60,107 nucleotides of DNA from an uncultured Flavobacteriales bacterium (lineage in GTDB: Bacteria > Bacteroidota > Bacteroidia > Flavobacteriales_D > Parvicellaceae): contig CAJWIX010000003.1 of the NCBI GenBank assembly GCA_913042175.1, positions 1-60,107 of the forward strand. Reading direction: 5' to 3'. The notes beneath the pieces are model-generated. The model was not told the origin of the DNA, made no database searches, and saw only the letters and a list, made by a program, of their open reading frames with translations. Shown piece after piece: positions 1-8,606 of this stretch (position 1 is the stretch's first letter; the number at the start of each line of letters is the position of its first letter). The translations under genes and the position numbers were made by a program.

Positions 1-54
1 CCTGCAACCGCTGGAGCCGAAATCCAGTGCTCTATTCAGTTGAGCTACGGAGCC
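1..54 (-). tRNA. tRNA-Arg(UCG), partial
   Basis: Read on the minus strand, the sequence starts GGCTCCGTAGCTCA and folds as a tRNA: an acceptor 5' strand, a D arm with GCTC/GAGC, and an anticodon stem CTGGA/TCCAG around the loop TTTCGGC. This gives anticodon UCG, reading Arg codon CGA. The T arm and 3' acceptor strand lie beyond the left edge, so the gene is cut by the window and not truncated in the genome as far as can be seen. A TACTTTTG promoter element lies just upstream. Confidence 0.93.
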
Positions 55-61
55 AGTCAAA

Positions 62-69
62 CAAAAGTA
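62..69 (-). promoter_or_regulatory. -7 promoter element of tRNA-Arg
   Basis: TACTTTTG on the minus strand is an exact match to the Bacteroidota -7 consensus TAnnTTTG, 7 nt before the tRNA 5' end. No clear -33 TTG is visible. It is the same octamer as at the tRNA-Phe promoter. Confidence 0.6.
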
Positions 70-86
70 GAATTATTTTATCATAA

Positions 87-94
87 TATTTTTG
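87..94 (+). promoter_or_regulatory. -7 promoter element of porZ
   Basis: TATTTTTG matches TAnnTTTG exactly and ends 21 nt before the GTG start of porZ. It diverges from the tRNA-Arg element 17 nt away, so the two promoters share one short AT-rich region. No convincing -33 element is seen. Confidence 0.5.
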
Positions 95-115
95 AATTTA
101 TTTAGTTTGTAGCTT

Positions 116-2452
116 GTGAAGAAATTTTATTTAAATTTTGTTTTAATCATACCAAGTTTATTCTGTTACTTAGTTGGAGTCTGTCAATCTGATTTTTCTG
201 TAGGAACTTGGAGAGATCATTTACCTTATTCTAAAGTTAACGCTATTGCTAAAGTTGGCCCATTTATGTATGCGTCTACTCCTTACTCTTTAGTCGAATT
301 TAATACAGAAGATAATGAAATCACAAGGTACAGCAAGATAAATGGCCTTAGTGAGATAGGAATTGTTGATATAGAATCAAACGCTGATCAAAACACATTA
401 GTTATTGCTTATACATCAGGAAATATTGATTTGATTAAAGACGGTAATATCATTAATATTTCTGCCATACTAAATAGCAATATAATTGGAGATAAAAACA
501 TATATGAATTATATGCTCATGATAGATATGTATATGTGTGTACAGGATTTGGGATGGTAGTGATAGATATACAAAGAGAGGAAGTGAAAGACACCTACAT
601 CGTTGGTCAAAACAACACTCAATTAAAAATCAGAGATATTCACATTTCAACGGATTCTATTTTTGCTCTAACAGATTTTGGAATTCTAGCAGCCAATAAA
701 TCAGCTTCTTTCCTTTCTGATTATAACAACTGGAACAACATCAACGTCCCTTCTCCATTTTCTATTGAACATTTAGAATCAGTAAACGAAAACTTTATTG
801 CATATGGAGATCAAAATACTTTGTGGAGTTATACTGGAAATTGGAAGGTTATTCTTGACAATCCTAATCAACAAGTTAGAAAAGTTAGACATGTAAATGA
901 TCAAGTAGTGGTATCTACATCATCGTACGCTACTGTTTATGAATCTAATTTAAATACTCTCGAGGATACAGTACGTTTATTTTATGCATTGAATGGTGTG
1001 ACCGGAATAGTGCCAAATGATTTTTACGTAGCAGATGATTACTTCTGGCTGGCTGATGAAAGCAAAGGCTTTTCAAGAGTTAGAAATAACTTTAATGCTG
1101 AAATTATTTCAAATAGCGGACCTTTCACTAATGAGGCTTTCCATTTATCCTGTAATCATGGAAAACTATATATAGCTGCAGGGAGGGTTGATGGATCTAA
1201 CTGGAACAAGACCTTCAATTGGCATGGTGTTTTTACACAATATGAAGATGATTGGTCCATGTATAATCAAATTACTAATTCGAATATGGCGACAAATATT
1301 GATACAATTTCAGATATTTTGTGGGTTACGCCACATCCCGTTAACAAGGATGAATTTTATGCCTCTTCATATGGTGGTGGACTCTTGCATTTTAAAGATG
1401 ATGTAATTGAAAATAGATATACATTTTACAACTCTTCTTTACAAACTAGAATAGGGCAAGGCAGTAATAATGTTCTTGTTACAGGAACAGCTTTTGATAA
1501 TCAACAAAATCTTTGGGTGGCAAATCCATACACCAACTCTCCACTTTCTGTGAGGACTCCAGAAGGAGATTGGAAATCTTTTTATTGTGGAAGTCAAGCT
1601 TCTGATCAGTTGTGTACAGATATAGTTGTAGATAATCAATATGGATATGTATGGATGGTAGTACGTGGTGTAGGAATTTTAGTCTATGACTATAATCAAA
1701 CCCCACTAGATGAATCAGATGATCAGTATAAATATGTAACTACTTCAAGTGGTAGTGGCTCATTACCGAGCTCCTATGTTAATACGTTATCCATAGATTT
1801 AGATGGCGTAATTTGGATTGGCACTGATATTGGACCTGTACAGTTTTATAGTTCTTACCCCATTTTTAACGAAAACAGCTATAATGCTCAAAGGATATTA
1901 ATTGAAGATAATGGAACTATACAGTATCTTTTAGAAAATCAATTGATTAATGACATAGTTATTGATGGTGCTAACAGAAAATGGATAGCTACTAATGGTG
2001 GAGGATTGTTTTTAATGTCTGAAGATGGTACCAATACAGTCTATTCTTTTTCCACTGATAATAGCCCATTATTCAATAATGAAATTAAAGCACTAACACT
2101 TGATCATTTATCGGGGGAATTGTTCATAGCTACAGAACAGGGTTTATTAGGTTTTAAGTCAACTGCTATTACGGCAAGTCAAACGTTTTCTACACTAAGC
2201 GTTTATCCCAACCCTGTCAGAGAAAATTACTATGGCAATATTGCTGTCACAGGAATGATGTTTAATTCAGAAGTGAAAATTACAGATGCTAATGGCTTAT
2301 TAGTGAATACAATTCAGTCAAATGGTGGGCAAGCAGTATGGAATGGTAAAAATTTCAATAGTGAAGATGTTCAATCAGGGGTTTATTATTTTTTTGCTAC
2401 TTCTGAAGATGGATACAGTAAAGCAAAAGGAAAAGTGCTTGTTATTCGTTAG
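116..2452 (+). CDS. porZ: T9SS protein PorZ (beta-propeller, type A sorting domain)
   Basis: This looks like PorZ, a surface component of the type IX secretion system; in Porphyromonas it works with PorU, PorV and PorQ in the attachment complex that processes secreted cargo. Residues 1-24 form a signal peptide. The N-terminal motif TWRDHLPYSKVNAIA (about 31-45) is characteristic of the PorZ propeller, and WIGTDIGPV-like blades recur up to about residue 690. The last 80 residues, from YPNPV to KVLVIR, are a T9SS type A C-terminal domain. The start is GTG at 116; no ATG fits the signal peptide better. It is monocistronic or leads the cvpA-holB run, but cvpA has its own promoter. A generic two-component-type propeller protein is the alternative. 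Confidence 0.85.
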   Translation: MKKFYLNFVLIIPSLFCYLVGVCQSDFSVGTWRDHLPYSKVNAIAKVGPFMYASTPYSLVEFNTEDNEITRYSKINGLSEIGIVDIESNADQNTLVIAYTSGNIDLIKDGNIINISAILNSNIIGDKNIYELYAHDRYVYVCTGFGMVVIDIQREEVKDTYIVGQNNTQLKIRDIHISTDSIFALTDFGILAANKSASFLSDYNNWNNINVPSPFSIEHLESVNENFIAYGDQNTLWSYTGNWKVILDNPNQQVRKVRHVNDQVVVSTSSYATVYESNLNTLEDTVRLFYALNGVTGIVPNDFYVADDYFWLADESKGFSRVRNNFNAEIISNSGPFTNEAFHLSCNHGKLYIAAGRVDGSNWNKTFNWHGVFTQYEDDWSMYNQITNSNMATNIDTISDILWVTPHPVNKDEFYASSYGGGLLHFKDDVIENRYTFYNSSLQTRIGQGSNNVLVTGTAFDNQQNLWVANPYTNSPLSVRTPEGDWKSFYCGSQASDQLCTDIVVDNQYGYVWMVVRGVGILVYDYNQTPLDESDDQYKYVTTSSGSGSLPSSYVNTLSIDLDGVIWIGTDIGPVQFYSSYPIFNENSYNAQRILIEDNGTIQYLLENQLINDIVIDGANRKWIATNGGGLFLMSEDGTNTVYSFSTDNSPLFNNEIKALTLDHLSGELFIATEQGLLGFKSTAITASQTFSTLSVYPNPVRENYYGNIAVTGMMFNSEVKITDANGLLVNTIQSNGGQAVWNGKNFNSEDVQSGVYYFFATSEDGYSKAKGKVLVIR

Positions 2453-2494
2453 TTTTTCCCAAACTCTTGTGAATATTTACTCTTTTAATTGAAC

Positions 2495-2523
2495 TTGCCT
2501 GTATTGAAATACCTATAGTTTTG
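2495..2523 (+). promoter_or_regulatory. Complete promoter of the cvpA-like gene
   Basis: TTG (2495-2497), an 18-nt spacer and TAGTTTTG (2516-2523) match both boxes of the Bacteroidota consensus. The -7 box ends only 5 nt before the ATG at 2529, predicting a leader of about 2 nt. Confidence 0.65.
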
Positions 2524-2528
2524 TTTAC

Positions 2529-3059
2529 ATGTGGTTGGACATCACGATATCAATACCATTATTGTGGGGAATATATATAGGCTATAAAAAAGGGTTAGTT
2601 TCTCAAGTTTTAGGCGTTATAAGCCTTTTTTTAGGAATATGGATAGGGACTAATCATGGAGATTGGATTTATTTTTTAATCGAAGAAAAAGTGGATATTA
2701 AATATTTACCTATTGTTTCATTTGCCATACTTTTTGTAGCTACTGTAATTGTTGGACTATTGCTAGCTAAAGGGATAGAAAAAATGCTTGCGTTTATTCA
2801 GCTTAAACAACTCAATAAGTTGGGAGGAGTTGTTTTTGGCTTAATTAAAGTATTGTTGTTTTTATTAGCTGGAGTATATTTCTTTGAAAAGTGGGATCAA
2901 ACAAACTTAATTTTAAGCCAGGAAACAAAAGAGAGCTCTGTACTTTATCCGGTTATGTCTAAGGCATCAAATATTTTACTTCCCGAGCTAAATAATAGTA
3001 AAATTTTAGAAATTCCAGCATCCTTAAATCAGGAAAACAATTTAAACGTAAAAGATTAA
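2529..3059 (+). CDS. CvpA family membrane protein
   Basis: A 176-aa protein with four predicted membrane segments (about 8-28, 30-50, 63-86 and 104-122) separated by short loops. The N-terminal pattern of a hydrophobic helix, GYKKGLVSQVLGVI and a second helix is typical of the CvpA/colicin V production family, whose biochemical role in Bacteroidota is unclear. The last 50 residues are soluble. The product sits in the inner membrane. It is followed after 13 nt by holB, so it probably leads the operon holB-ricT-gldH-aminotransferase. The start is the ATG right behind a strong promoter. Confidence 0.8.
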   Translation: MWLDITISIPLLWGIYIGYKKGLVSQVLGVISLFLGIWIGTNHGDWIYFLIEEKVDIKYLPIVSFAILFVATVIVGLLLAKGIEKMLAFIQLKQLNKLGGVVFGLIKVLLFLLAGVYFFEKWDQTNLILSQETKESSVLYPVMSKASNILLPELNNSKILEIPASLNQENNLNVKD

Positions 3060-3072
3060 TTACATTTGAGAT

Positions 3073-4194
3073 GTGTTATTTGAAAATGTAGATGCGCATC
3101 TAAAATTAAGGAGTCAACTATTACAGTTGTTTCAATCAAATCGTGTACCTCATGCCTTACTATTGAGTGGAAAGGAAGGCTCTGGACATTTTCAGTTAGG
3201 ATTATTTTTTGCCACATTATTGCTTTGTAAAAATGTAGAAAACGGTCCTTGTGGACATTGTTCTTCCTGTAAGAAAATGCTATCATTTAATCACCCCGAT
3301 TTTCATTTTTCCTTCCCAATTCATTTGTCAAAATCAGAAAAATCAGAAATTTCTGCTGATCATAGGTCAAGTTTTGTGGAGATGATTAAAGAATATCATT
3401 GTATTGGGAAGCAGACTTGGTATGCTAAAATGGGTAATGAAAACAAGCAAGGTGTAATTGGGGTGAAGGAAAGTCAAGAAATAATAAAAAAATTACAACT
3501 TAAGTCTTACGAGGGAAATAGAAAAGTTTTGTTGATGTGGTTACCAGAACTTATGAATCTTCAAGCATCCAATAAGCTTTTAAAGTTAATAGAAGAGCCA
3601 CCTGAAAATACGATTTTGATTTTTATTTCAGATCAACCTCATTCATTAATACAAACCATTTATTCTAGACTGCAGCACATTCAAGTTCCTTCTTTAAGTG
3701 TTGATCATATAAGTCAATATTTAAGTAATTACTTCATTATAGATGAAGTGGAAGCTAATTCAATTGCAAAAAGTTCGAGTACCAATTTACATCGTGCTGT
3801 CAGCTTGTTTTTATCCAAGGAGAATACCAAAGAGTACCTGTCATTATTTATTAAATGGATGAGGTTATGCTATACAAGAAATATATCAGACACTATCGAT
3901 TGGGTTAGTGATTTTTCTAAAATGGGAAGAGAAACAAATAAGGATTTTCTAACATATTCTCTTGAACTATTTAGACAGTGTATTGTAAATCATTACCAGA
4001 TAAATTTAGCAGGTTTATCGCCTGAGGAAGAAAGCTTTTTATTAAAATTTAAACCATTTATAAACCATAAAAACATCATTGCTTTAAATGAAGTAATTAA
4101 TGATGCCTATTACCATTTAGAACGAAATGCCAATGTTAAGATACTTATGTTAGATGTCTCATTAAAGTTATATAAGCTTGTTAGGGTAAAGTGA
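3073..4194 (+). CDS. holB: DNA polymerase III delta' subunit
   Basis: This 373-aa protein is the delta' clamp-loader subunit. It begins MLFENV, followed by VPHALLLSGKEGSG (about 25-38), a P-loop remnant lacking the usual lysine-serine/threonine, as expected because delta' does not hydrolyse ATP. A zinc finger is formed by C52, C60, C63 and C66 (CGHCSSC). A central EEPPENT motif, the AAA+ sensor region (about 176), is also present. The start is GTG at 3073: the overlapping ATG at 3071 is in another frame. It lies 13 nt after the CvpA gene and 20 nt before ricT. Confidence 0.9.
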   Translation: MLFENVDAHLKLRSQLLQLFQSNRVPHALLLSGKEGSGHFQLGLFFATLLLCKNVENGPCGHCSSCKKMLSFNHPDFHFSFPIHLSKSEKSEISADHRSSFVEMIKEYHCIGKQTWYAKMGNENKQGVIGVKESQEIIKKLQLKSYEGNRKVLLMWLPELMNLQASNKLLKLIEEPPENTILIFISDQPHSLIQTIYSRLQHIQVPSLSVDHISQYLSNYFIIDEVEANSIAKSSSTNLHRAVSLFLSKENTKEYLSLFIKWMRLCYTRNISDTIDWVSDFSKMGRETNKDFLTYSLELFRQCIVNHYQINLAGLSPEEESFLLKFKPFINHKNIIALNEVINDAYYHLERNANVKILMLDVSLKLYKLVRVK

Positions 4195-4214
4195 TAAAAA
4201 TGTGATGTAAAATT

Positions 4215-5342
4215 ATGAATTGTTCAACTTGTAAGAATAATGTTAAAGGAACTCCAAAAGGGTGTAGGGGGAATGGTAATTGCTTAACTAACGGCTGTAG
4301 CCAACGCACAGTATATAATTGGTTGTCTAACTTAGATAATGAAAGTAAAAAATCTAATAAATGGGTTGAGTTAAGTTTTAAAAACGGAAGAAAAAAATTC
4401 GTTTCTAATAATCAACAAATAGCTATACAAACAGGTGATGTTGTTGTAATAGAGCTAGCTTATGGCATAGATATGGGCATGGTGACTCTAACGGGTCATT
4501 TAGTAGAATTTCAAATGGATAGAAAAAATGCAGAAAAGCAATTAAAAGATGCTCCTGCTATCTTGCGAAAAGCCACAGAAAAAGACATTAAAAATTGGAA
4601 AATAGTAAGAGAAAAGGAGGGTGATTATATTTTAAAAGCAAGAGAATTGGCCAAAGAGACTGCTTTAGATATGAAAATAAGTGATGCAGAATTACAGGCA
4701 GACGGAAATAAAGTCACCTTTTATTACACAGCAGAAGACCGAGTGGACTTTAGAGAACTATTAAAAAAAATGTCACTTCATTTTAGCTTAAAAATAGAAA
4801 TGAAGCAAATTGGATCTAGACAAGAGTCCTCAAGATTAGGCGGTATTGGATCATGTGGAAGAGAGTTATGTTGCTCCACATGGATGAAAGATTTTAGATC
4901 TGTTACCACAAAAGCTGCACGATATCAACAGTTGTCATTAAATCCTCAAAAATTGGCTGGTCAATGTGGTAAATTAAAATGTTGTTTAAACTTTGAATTA
5001 GATCAGTATGTAGAAATGATTAATACGTTTCCTTCACCAAAAAGAAAATTAATCTCATTGTCTGAAAAAGGAGTTCATATTAAAACGGATGTTTTTAGAA
5101 AAATGATGTGGTATAGTATTAAAAACCAAGAGACTAAGTTTATAACTATAGAAAGCTTTAGTGTTGATGAAGTTAGGACCCTGCATGAAAGAATGGATAA
5201 AGGTGAAAAAATTCACTCATTACTAAAAGTAAATGAAGAGACCTCATTTAATCAGAATAAATCATCGGATTTATCAGATGATATTAACAGATTTAATAAT
5301 GTTTTTAAAAGGAAAAAACGCACCAAACAAAAAAGGAGATGA
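4215..5342 (+). CDS. ricT: PSP1 domain / RicT (YaaT) family protein
   Basis: A 375-aa cytoplasmic protein. The PSP1 core spans roughly 80-265 and carries the conserved cysteine sets GSCGRELCCS (about 212-221) and CGKLKCC (about 250-256), which in the RicA/F/T complex of Bacillus bind Fe-S clusters. An extra N-terminal cluster (C3, C6, C17, C23, C28) looks like a second metal site. In Bacillus this family affects RNA maturation and phosphorelay signalling; that role is not shown in Bacteroidota. The C-terminus is basic (KRKKRTKQKRR). Its stop overlaps the gldH start by 4 nt (ATGA), so the two are translationally coupled. PSP1 next to gldH is a familiar arrangement in flavobacteria. Confidence 0.85.
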   Translation: MNCSTCKNNVKGTPKGCRGNGNCLTNGCSQRTVYNWLSNLDNESKKSNKWVELSFKNGRKKFVSNNQQIAIQTGDVVVIELAYGIDMGMVTLTGHLVEFQMDRKNAEKQLKDAPAILRKATEKDIKNWKIVREKEGDYILKARELAKETALDMKISDAELQADGNKVTFYYTAEDRVDFRELLKKMSLHFSLKIEMKQIGSRQESSRLGGIGSCGRELCCSTWMKDFRSVTTKAARYQQLSLNPQKLAGQCGKLKCCLNFELDQYVEMINTFPSPKRKLISLSEKGVHIKTDVFRKMMWYSIKNQETKFITIESFSVDEVRTLHERMDKGEKIHSLLKVNEETSFNQNKSSDLSDDINRFNNVFKRKKRTKQKRR

Positions 5343-5800
5343 AGAAGTTTATTTTAGTAATATCAGTAATTTTTTGCATGGGTTGTGAAAACAAAAATAT
5401 AATCTATACTTCATTTCATGACATATCAGAAAGTACTTGGTCGTTTAAAGACAGTTTAATGTTTGAGTGGGAGATTGTTGATACGGCACAATCCTATTCA
5501 ATTGATATTAATTTAAGACATTCAACATCATATAAATGGTCTAACATTTATCTTTTTTCGGATTTAATTTTCCCCAATGAAAAAGCAAGAAGAGATACTT
5601 TTGAGTATTATTTTACAGATGACTATGGGCACTGGACAGGGAATAGGTCAGGCTTAATCGTAAAAAATAATTTCCCCCTATATAAACGGGTTAAATTCCC
5701 CCTTAAAGGGCATTACAAGTTGTTCGTAAATCAAGCTATGAGAGATACTTTATTAAATGATTTAATAAGTGTTGGTGTCCAAATAAATAAGCTGCCTTAA
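5339..5800 (+). CDS. gldH: Gliding motility lipoprotein GldH
   Basis: A 153-aa lipoprotein with signal peptide and lipobox ending at C16 (CMGC). The rest is a beta-rich domain with motifs typical of GldH: NLRHSTSYKWSNIYLF (about 62-77) and YGHWTGNRSG. GldH is one of the Gld lipoproteins whose loss abolishes gliding in Flavobacterium johnsoniae; its biochemical function is unknown. The length is normal for the family. It overlaps ricT by 4 nt and abuts the aminotransferase with no gap, so all three probably share one mRNA. Together with porZ upstream it suggests that this organism has a T9SS and perhaps gliding motility, though motility cannot be read from one gene. Confidence 0.85.
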   Translation: MKKFILVISVIFCMGCENKNIIYTSFHDISESTWSFKDSLMFEWEIVDTAQSYSIDINLRHSTSYKWSNIYLFSDLIFPNEKARRDTFEYYFTDDYGHWTGNRSGLIVKNNFPLYKRVKFPLKGHYKLFVNQAMRDTLLNDLISVGVQINKLP

Positions 5801-6958
5801 ATGCCATATTACAATCACCATATTCAATCAAAATTACCAAATGTAGGTACTACTATTTTTACTACAATGTCGCAGTTAGCTGCAGCACATGATGCCATTA
5901 ATTTATCTCAAGGCTTTCCAGATTTTGACATTGATCCAAAGCTAATTAGTTTAGTAAATAACCGTATTACTCAAGGCCCTCATCAGTATGCACCAATGCA
6001 AGGCGCACAAAGATTAAGAGAAGTTATAAGTGAAAAAGTATATAAACTTTACAATAGGCATTATCATGAAGATGATGAAATCACCATAACAGCTGGAGCA
6101 ACTCAAGCATTATATACTGCAATAGCCGCTTTTATTAAGGAAAATGATGAAGTTATTTTATTTACCCCTGCCTATGACTGTTATCAACCTGCCATAGAGA
6201 TATGCGGTGGAAAGCCTGTTTTTTTTCAATTAAAAGCACCAGATTACGGGGTGAACTGGGAGGAAGTTAAAAAGTTGATCAATCAAAAAACCAGAATGAT
6301 TGTGATCAATACTCCTCATAATCCAACTGGTTCCATTTTATCAAAAAATGATCTTTTAGAATTGGAGAAAATAGTTTCTAATACTGACATTATTGTTTTA
6401 AGTGATGAAGTATATGAGCATCTGATTTATGAAGACGAAGAGCATCAATCTGTAGCGTCATATCCAGTTTTGGCTGATAGTGCCATTGCAGTATTTTCTT
6501 TTGGTAAAACATTTCATGTAACGGGATGGAAAATGGGTTACGTTCTTGCACCTGAAAATTTAATGCAAGAGTTCAGGAAAGTTCATCAATTTAATGTGTT
6601 TTCATGTAATCATCCACTTCAATTAGCACTAGCAGACTATATGTCTGATGAGGATAATTACTTAGGGTTAAGTGCTTTTTATGATGAAAAAAGAACCATG
6701 TTTTTAGAAATGGTTGCTGCATCAAGGTTTAAAGCTTCTCCTTCTAAAGGAACCTATTTTCAATTATTAAATTACAGTGAAATTTCGTCATTAAGTGATG
6801 TTGAAATGGCTAAAAAATTAGTTATTGATCATAAATTAGCAAGCATTCCTATTTCTGTATTTTATCATGCTAATTTAGATGAACATTTTTTAAGATTTTG
6901 CTTTGCTAAGAAAGAAGAAACTTTAAAAAGAGCAGGAGATATTTTGATCAAGTTGTAA
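5801..6958 (+). CDS. Methionine aminotransferase (PLP class I/II)
   Basis: A 385-aa fold-type I aminotransferase close to the E. coli YbdL and kynurenine aminotransferase group. The N-terminus has INLSQGFPDFDID (about 34-46); further on come TAGATQALY, NTPHNPTG (substrate/PLP binding) and the PLP-binding lysine K236 in FSFGKTFHVTGWK. The carboxylate-binding arginine is in HFLRFCFAK near the C-terminus. YbdL-type enzymes prefer methionine, histidine and phenylalanine; the Bacteroidota members are usually called methionine aminotransferase. Its ATG directly follows the gldH stop codon, suggesting cotranslation with gldH. The exact substrate cannot be read from the sequence. Confidence 0.88.
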   Translation: MPYYNHHIQSKLPNVGTTIFTTMSQLAAAHDAINLSQGFPDFDIDPKLISLVNNRITQGPHQYAPMQGAQRLREVISEKVYKLYNRHYHEDDEITITAGATQALYTAIAAFIKENDEVILFTPAYDCYQPAIEICGGKPVFFQLKAPDYGVNWEEVKKLINQKTRMIVINTPHNPTGSILSKNDLLELEKIVSNTDIIVLSDEVYEHLIYEDEEHQSVASYPVLADSAIAVFSFGKTFHVTGWKMGYVLAPENLMQEFRKVHQFNVFSCNHPLQLALADYMSDEDNYLGLSAFYDEKRTMFLEMVAASRFKASPSKGTYFQLLNYSEISSLSDVEMAKKLVIDHKLASIPISVFYHANLDEHFLRFCFAKKEETLKRAGDILIKL

Positions 6959-7020
6959 TTATTCACAATTTCATCTTAAGATTTGAATTTATTTAAAAAC
7001 TTTTAGCTAATATTTTCATA

Positions 7021-7028
7021 TATTTTTG
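7021..7028 (+). promoter_or_regulatory. -7 promoter element of the transglycosylase gene
   Basis: TATTTTTG matches TAnnTTTG and ends 7 nt before the ATG at 7036, predicting a leader of about 4 nt. A TTG -33 box is not evident. Confidence 0.5.
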
Positions 7029-7035
7029 AACAGTA

Positions 7036-7986
7036 ATGAGAGCTACTCTAACACTTATTGGATTTTTATTGTCATTTTCATTTCACGCACAGCATTTAAT
7101 TGATGTGTATTGTTCTGAAGATAGCTGCAGTCATACCGTAATTGACCCAGAAGTTTTAATGGTTGAACGATGGGACACCTTAGCACAATCTAAGTTTTGG
7201 AAATTGGTAATTGGTATGACAAGTGATACTTGTGTTGTTAATGTTGCTCACAATAGACAAATTCTTGGATATGTCCATAAAGATGATTGGTTTTGTCAAA
7301 CAGAAAATGAAAAGAAATCATATAAAGATTCTGTAATTTACTATAACTGTTTAGATAGTAATACGAGGATTTATATCACTTCTGGAAAAAAGGATTTTTA
7401 TTTAATTGAAGAAGTTATTCCAAGTATTTCAATGGCTATTGACATTTTTGAGGAAAATCATGTAGACCCTTGGTATGCTCAATCCATATTACTCATTGAA
7501 AGTCCAGCTAAAATTAGTTATTCCAATGCAGGCGCTTATGGACCATTTCAATTAATGAAAAAAGTAGCAAGAAAAATGGGCCTTACTGTAAATAACACAG
7601 TGGATGAAAGAAAGGATTTTGACAAATCGGCTTATGCTGCAAGTCAGCTCCTTAAAACCATTTGTATACCTCATGCCTATAGAATTTTATGTGATTTGGG
7701 AGAGTTTGAGCCAACTGGAGATGAGCTTTGGTTTAAATTATTTGTGTTACATATTTATCATGCAGGAGCTTACAACGTAGAAAAGTTAGTAGCTCAACTT
7801 GATGAGCCAATTGATGGCATGGAATTGATTAAATGGATGTGGACACATGAATATGGAAATTTTAAAAATGCATCTCAAAATTATTCTCAAATTGCCATTG
7901 CTGCTATGTTAACACTTCAAGATATAGTATTAGAGGATTGTGATTATATTTTCAGATGTGAAAGCAATTACTATTCGGAGAATTAA
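7036..7986 (+). CDS. Secreted lytic transglycosylase (SLT domain)
   Basis: A 316-aa protein with a signal peptide (residues 1-18, ending FHAQ). The SLT/lysozyme-like domain covers about 140-300: the catalytic glutamate is E155 in LLIESPAK, followed by the glycine-rich GAYGPFQLM, which corresponds to the GAxGLMQLM motif of membrane-bound transglycosylases, and by YAASQLLK and HAGAYNV. These enzymes cleave the MurNAc-GlcNAc bond of peptidoglycan to anhydro products. The N-terminal 120 residues are cysteine-containing and of unknown fold. No LysM repeats are present, unlike MltD. The stop shares one base with the next start (TAATG). Confidence 0.8.
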   Translation: MRATLTLIGFLLSFSFHAQHLIDVYCSEDSCSHTVIDPEVLMVERWDTLAQSKFWKLVIGMTSDTCVVNVAHNRQILGYVHKDDWFCQTENEKKSYKDSVIYYNCLDSNTRIYITSGKKDFYLIEEVIPSISMAIDIFEENHVDPWYAQSILLIESPAKISYSNAGAYGPFQLMKKVARKMGLTVNNTVDERKDFDKSAYAASQLLKTICIPHAYRILCDLGEFEPTGDELWFKLFVLHIYHAGAYNVEKLVAQLDEPIDGMELIKWMWTHEYGNFKNASQNYSQIAIAAMLTLQDIVLEDCDYIFRCESNYYSEN

Positions 7987-8606
7987 TGGGTAGGTGGTTA
8001 CGTGTACTTACTTTATTAATTGTATTAATCCAGATCGTATTATCTTTTTTGTCTTACCACGAAGATTTAGAGGTTATTGTTCCTTTTAAAGTTGAAATTA
8101 GCTTTGTACTCAATGTGTTTTTAGTCCTATTTTTTATTTTTCAATTCATTTTACGTTGGAAAAATTTCACCTTATTAAAAAATATAAATGGATATGTAGT
8201 TTCAAGTAAGGGATGGAGTAAAATTGTCACAAACGAAATCATGCCTTTTATTATTTATTTACCATTTATATTCTTGTTGGTCTTCTATTTTGCCAATGAA
8301 ACACTCTTAACAGTTATTTTATCATTAGTCATAATGGAAGGAATATTTTACGTATTGTTTGGTAAGAATAAATTTAAAATAATCATCAATGAAAGTGCAG
8401 TAATTTCCTTCACAAATCAACATGAAGTATTAAAATGGGCAAATATTGCTAAAGTCACATTTAGCTCAAGTGGCACACTTATTCTTAAGCATAATGGTAG
8501 AAAAGTATTCATTGAGGATTTAGCTTATGAAGATGCCAATTTAATTAGATCTGAGATAAAAAGATTGTCAATCGAAAAACACATTCTTTTACAGGAAATA
8601 GCGTAA
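7986..8606 (+). CDS. Membrane protein with C-terminal PH-like domain
   Basis: I do not recognise this 206-aa protein. It has about four hydrophobic segments (4-22, 38-56, 84-102 and 104-120), then a soluble tail of 75 residues with alternating strands (KFKIIINESAVISF, GTLILKHNGRK) that resembles the bacterial PH-like domains found on small membrane proteins. It starts one base inside the transglycosylase stop codon and so is likely cotranslated with it. Its stop TAA abuts the TTA stop complement of the convergent DUF4837 gene with no spacer. Confidence 0.6.
   Translation: MGRWLRVLTLLIVLIQIVLSFLSYHEDLEVIVPFKVEISFVLNVFLVLFFIFQFILRWKNFTLLKNINGYVVSSKGWSKIVTNEIMPFIIYLPFIFLLVFYFANETLLTVILSLVIMEGIFYVLFGKNKFKIIINESAVISFTNQHEVLKWANIAKVTFSSSGTLILKHNGRKVFIEDLAYEDANLIRSEIKRLSIEKHILLQEIA

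Noticed and set aside
1188-1639. ORFs inside porZ on both strands
   Set aside because: They are shadow frames within a clear long gene, lacking domain patterns.
6961-6995. Possible terminator around ATCTTAAGAT after the aminotransferase gene
   Set aside because: The flanking arms are imperfect and there is no T run after the stem.
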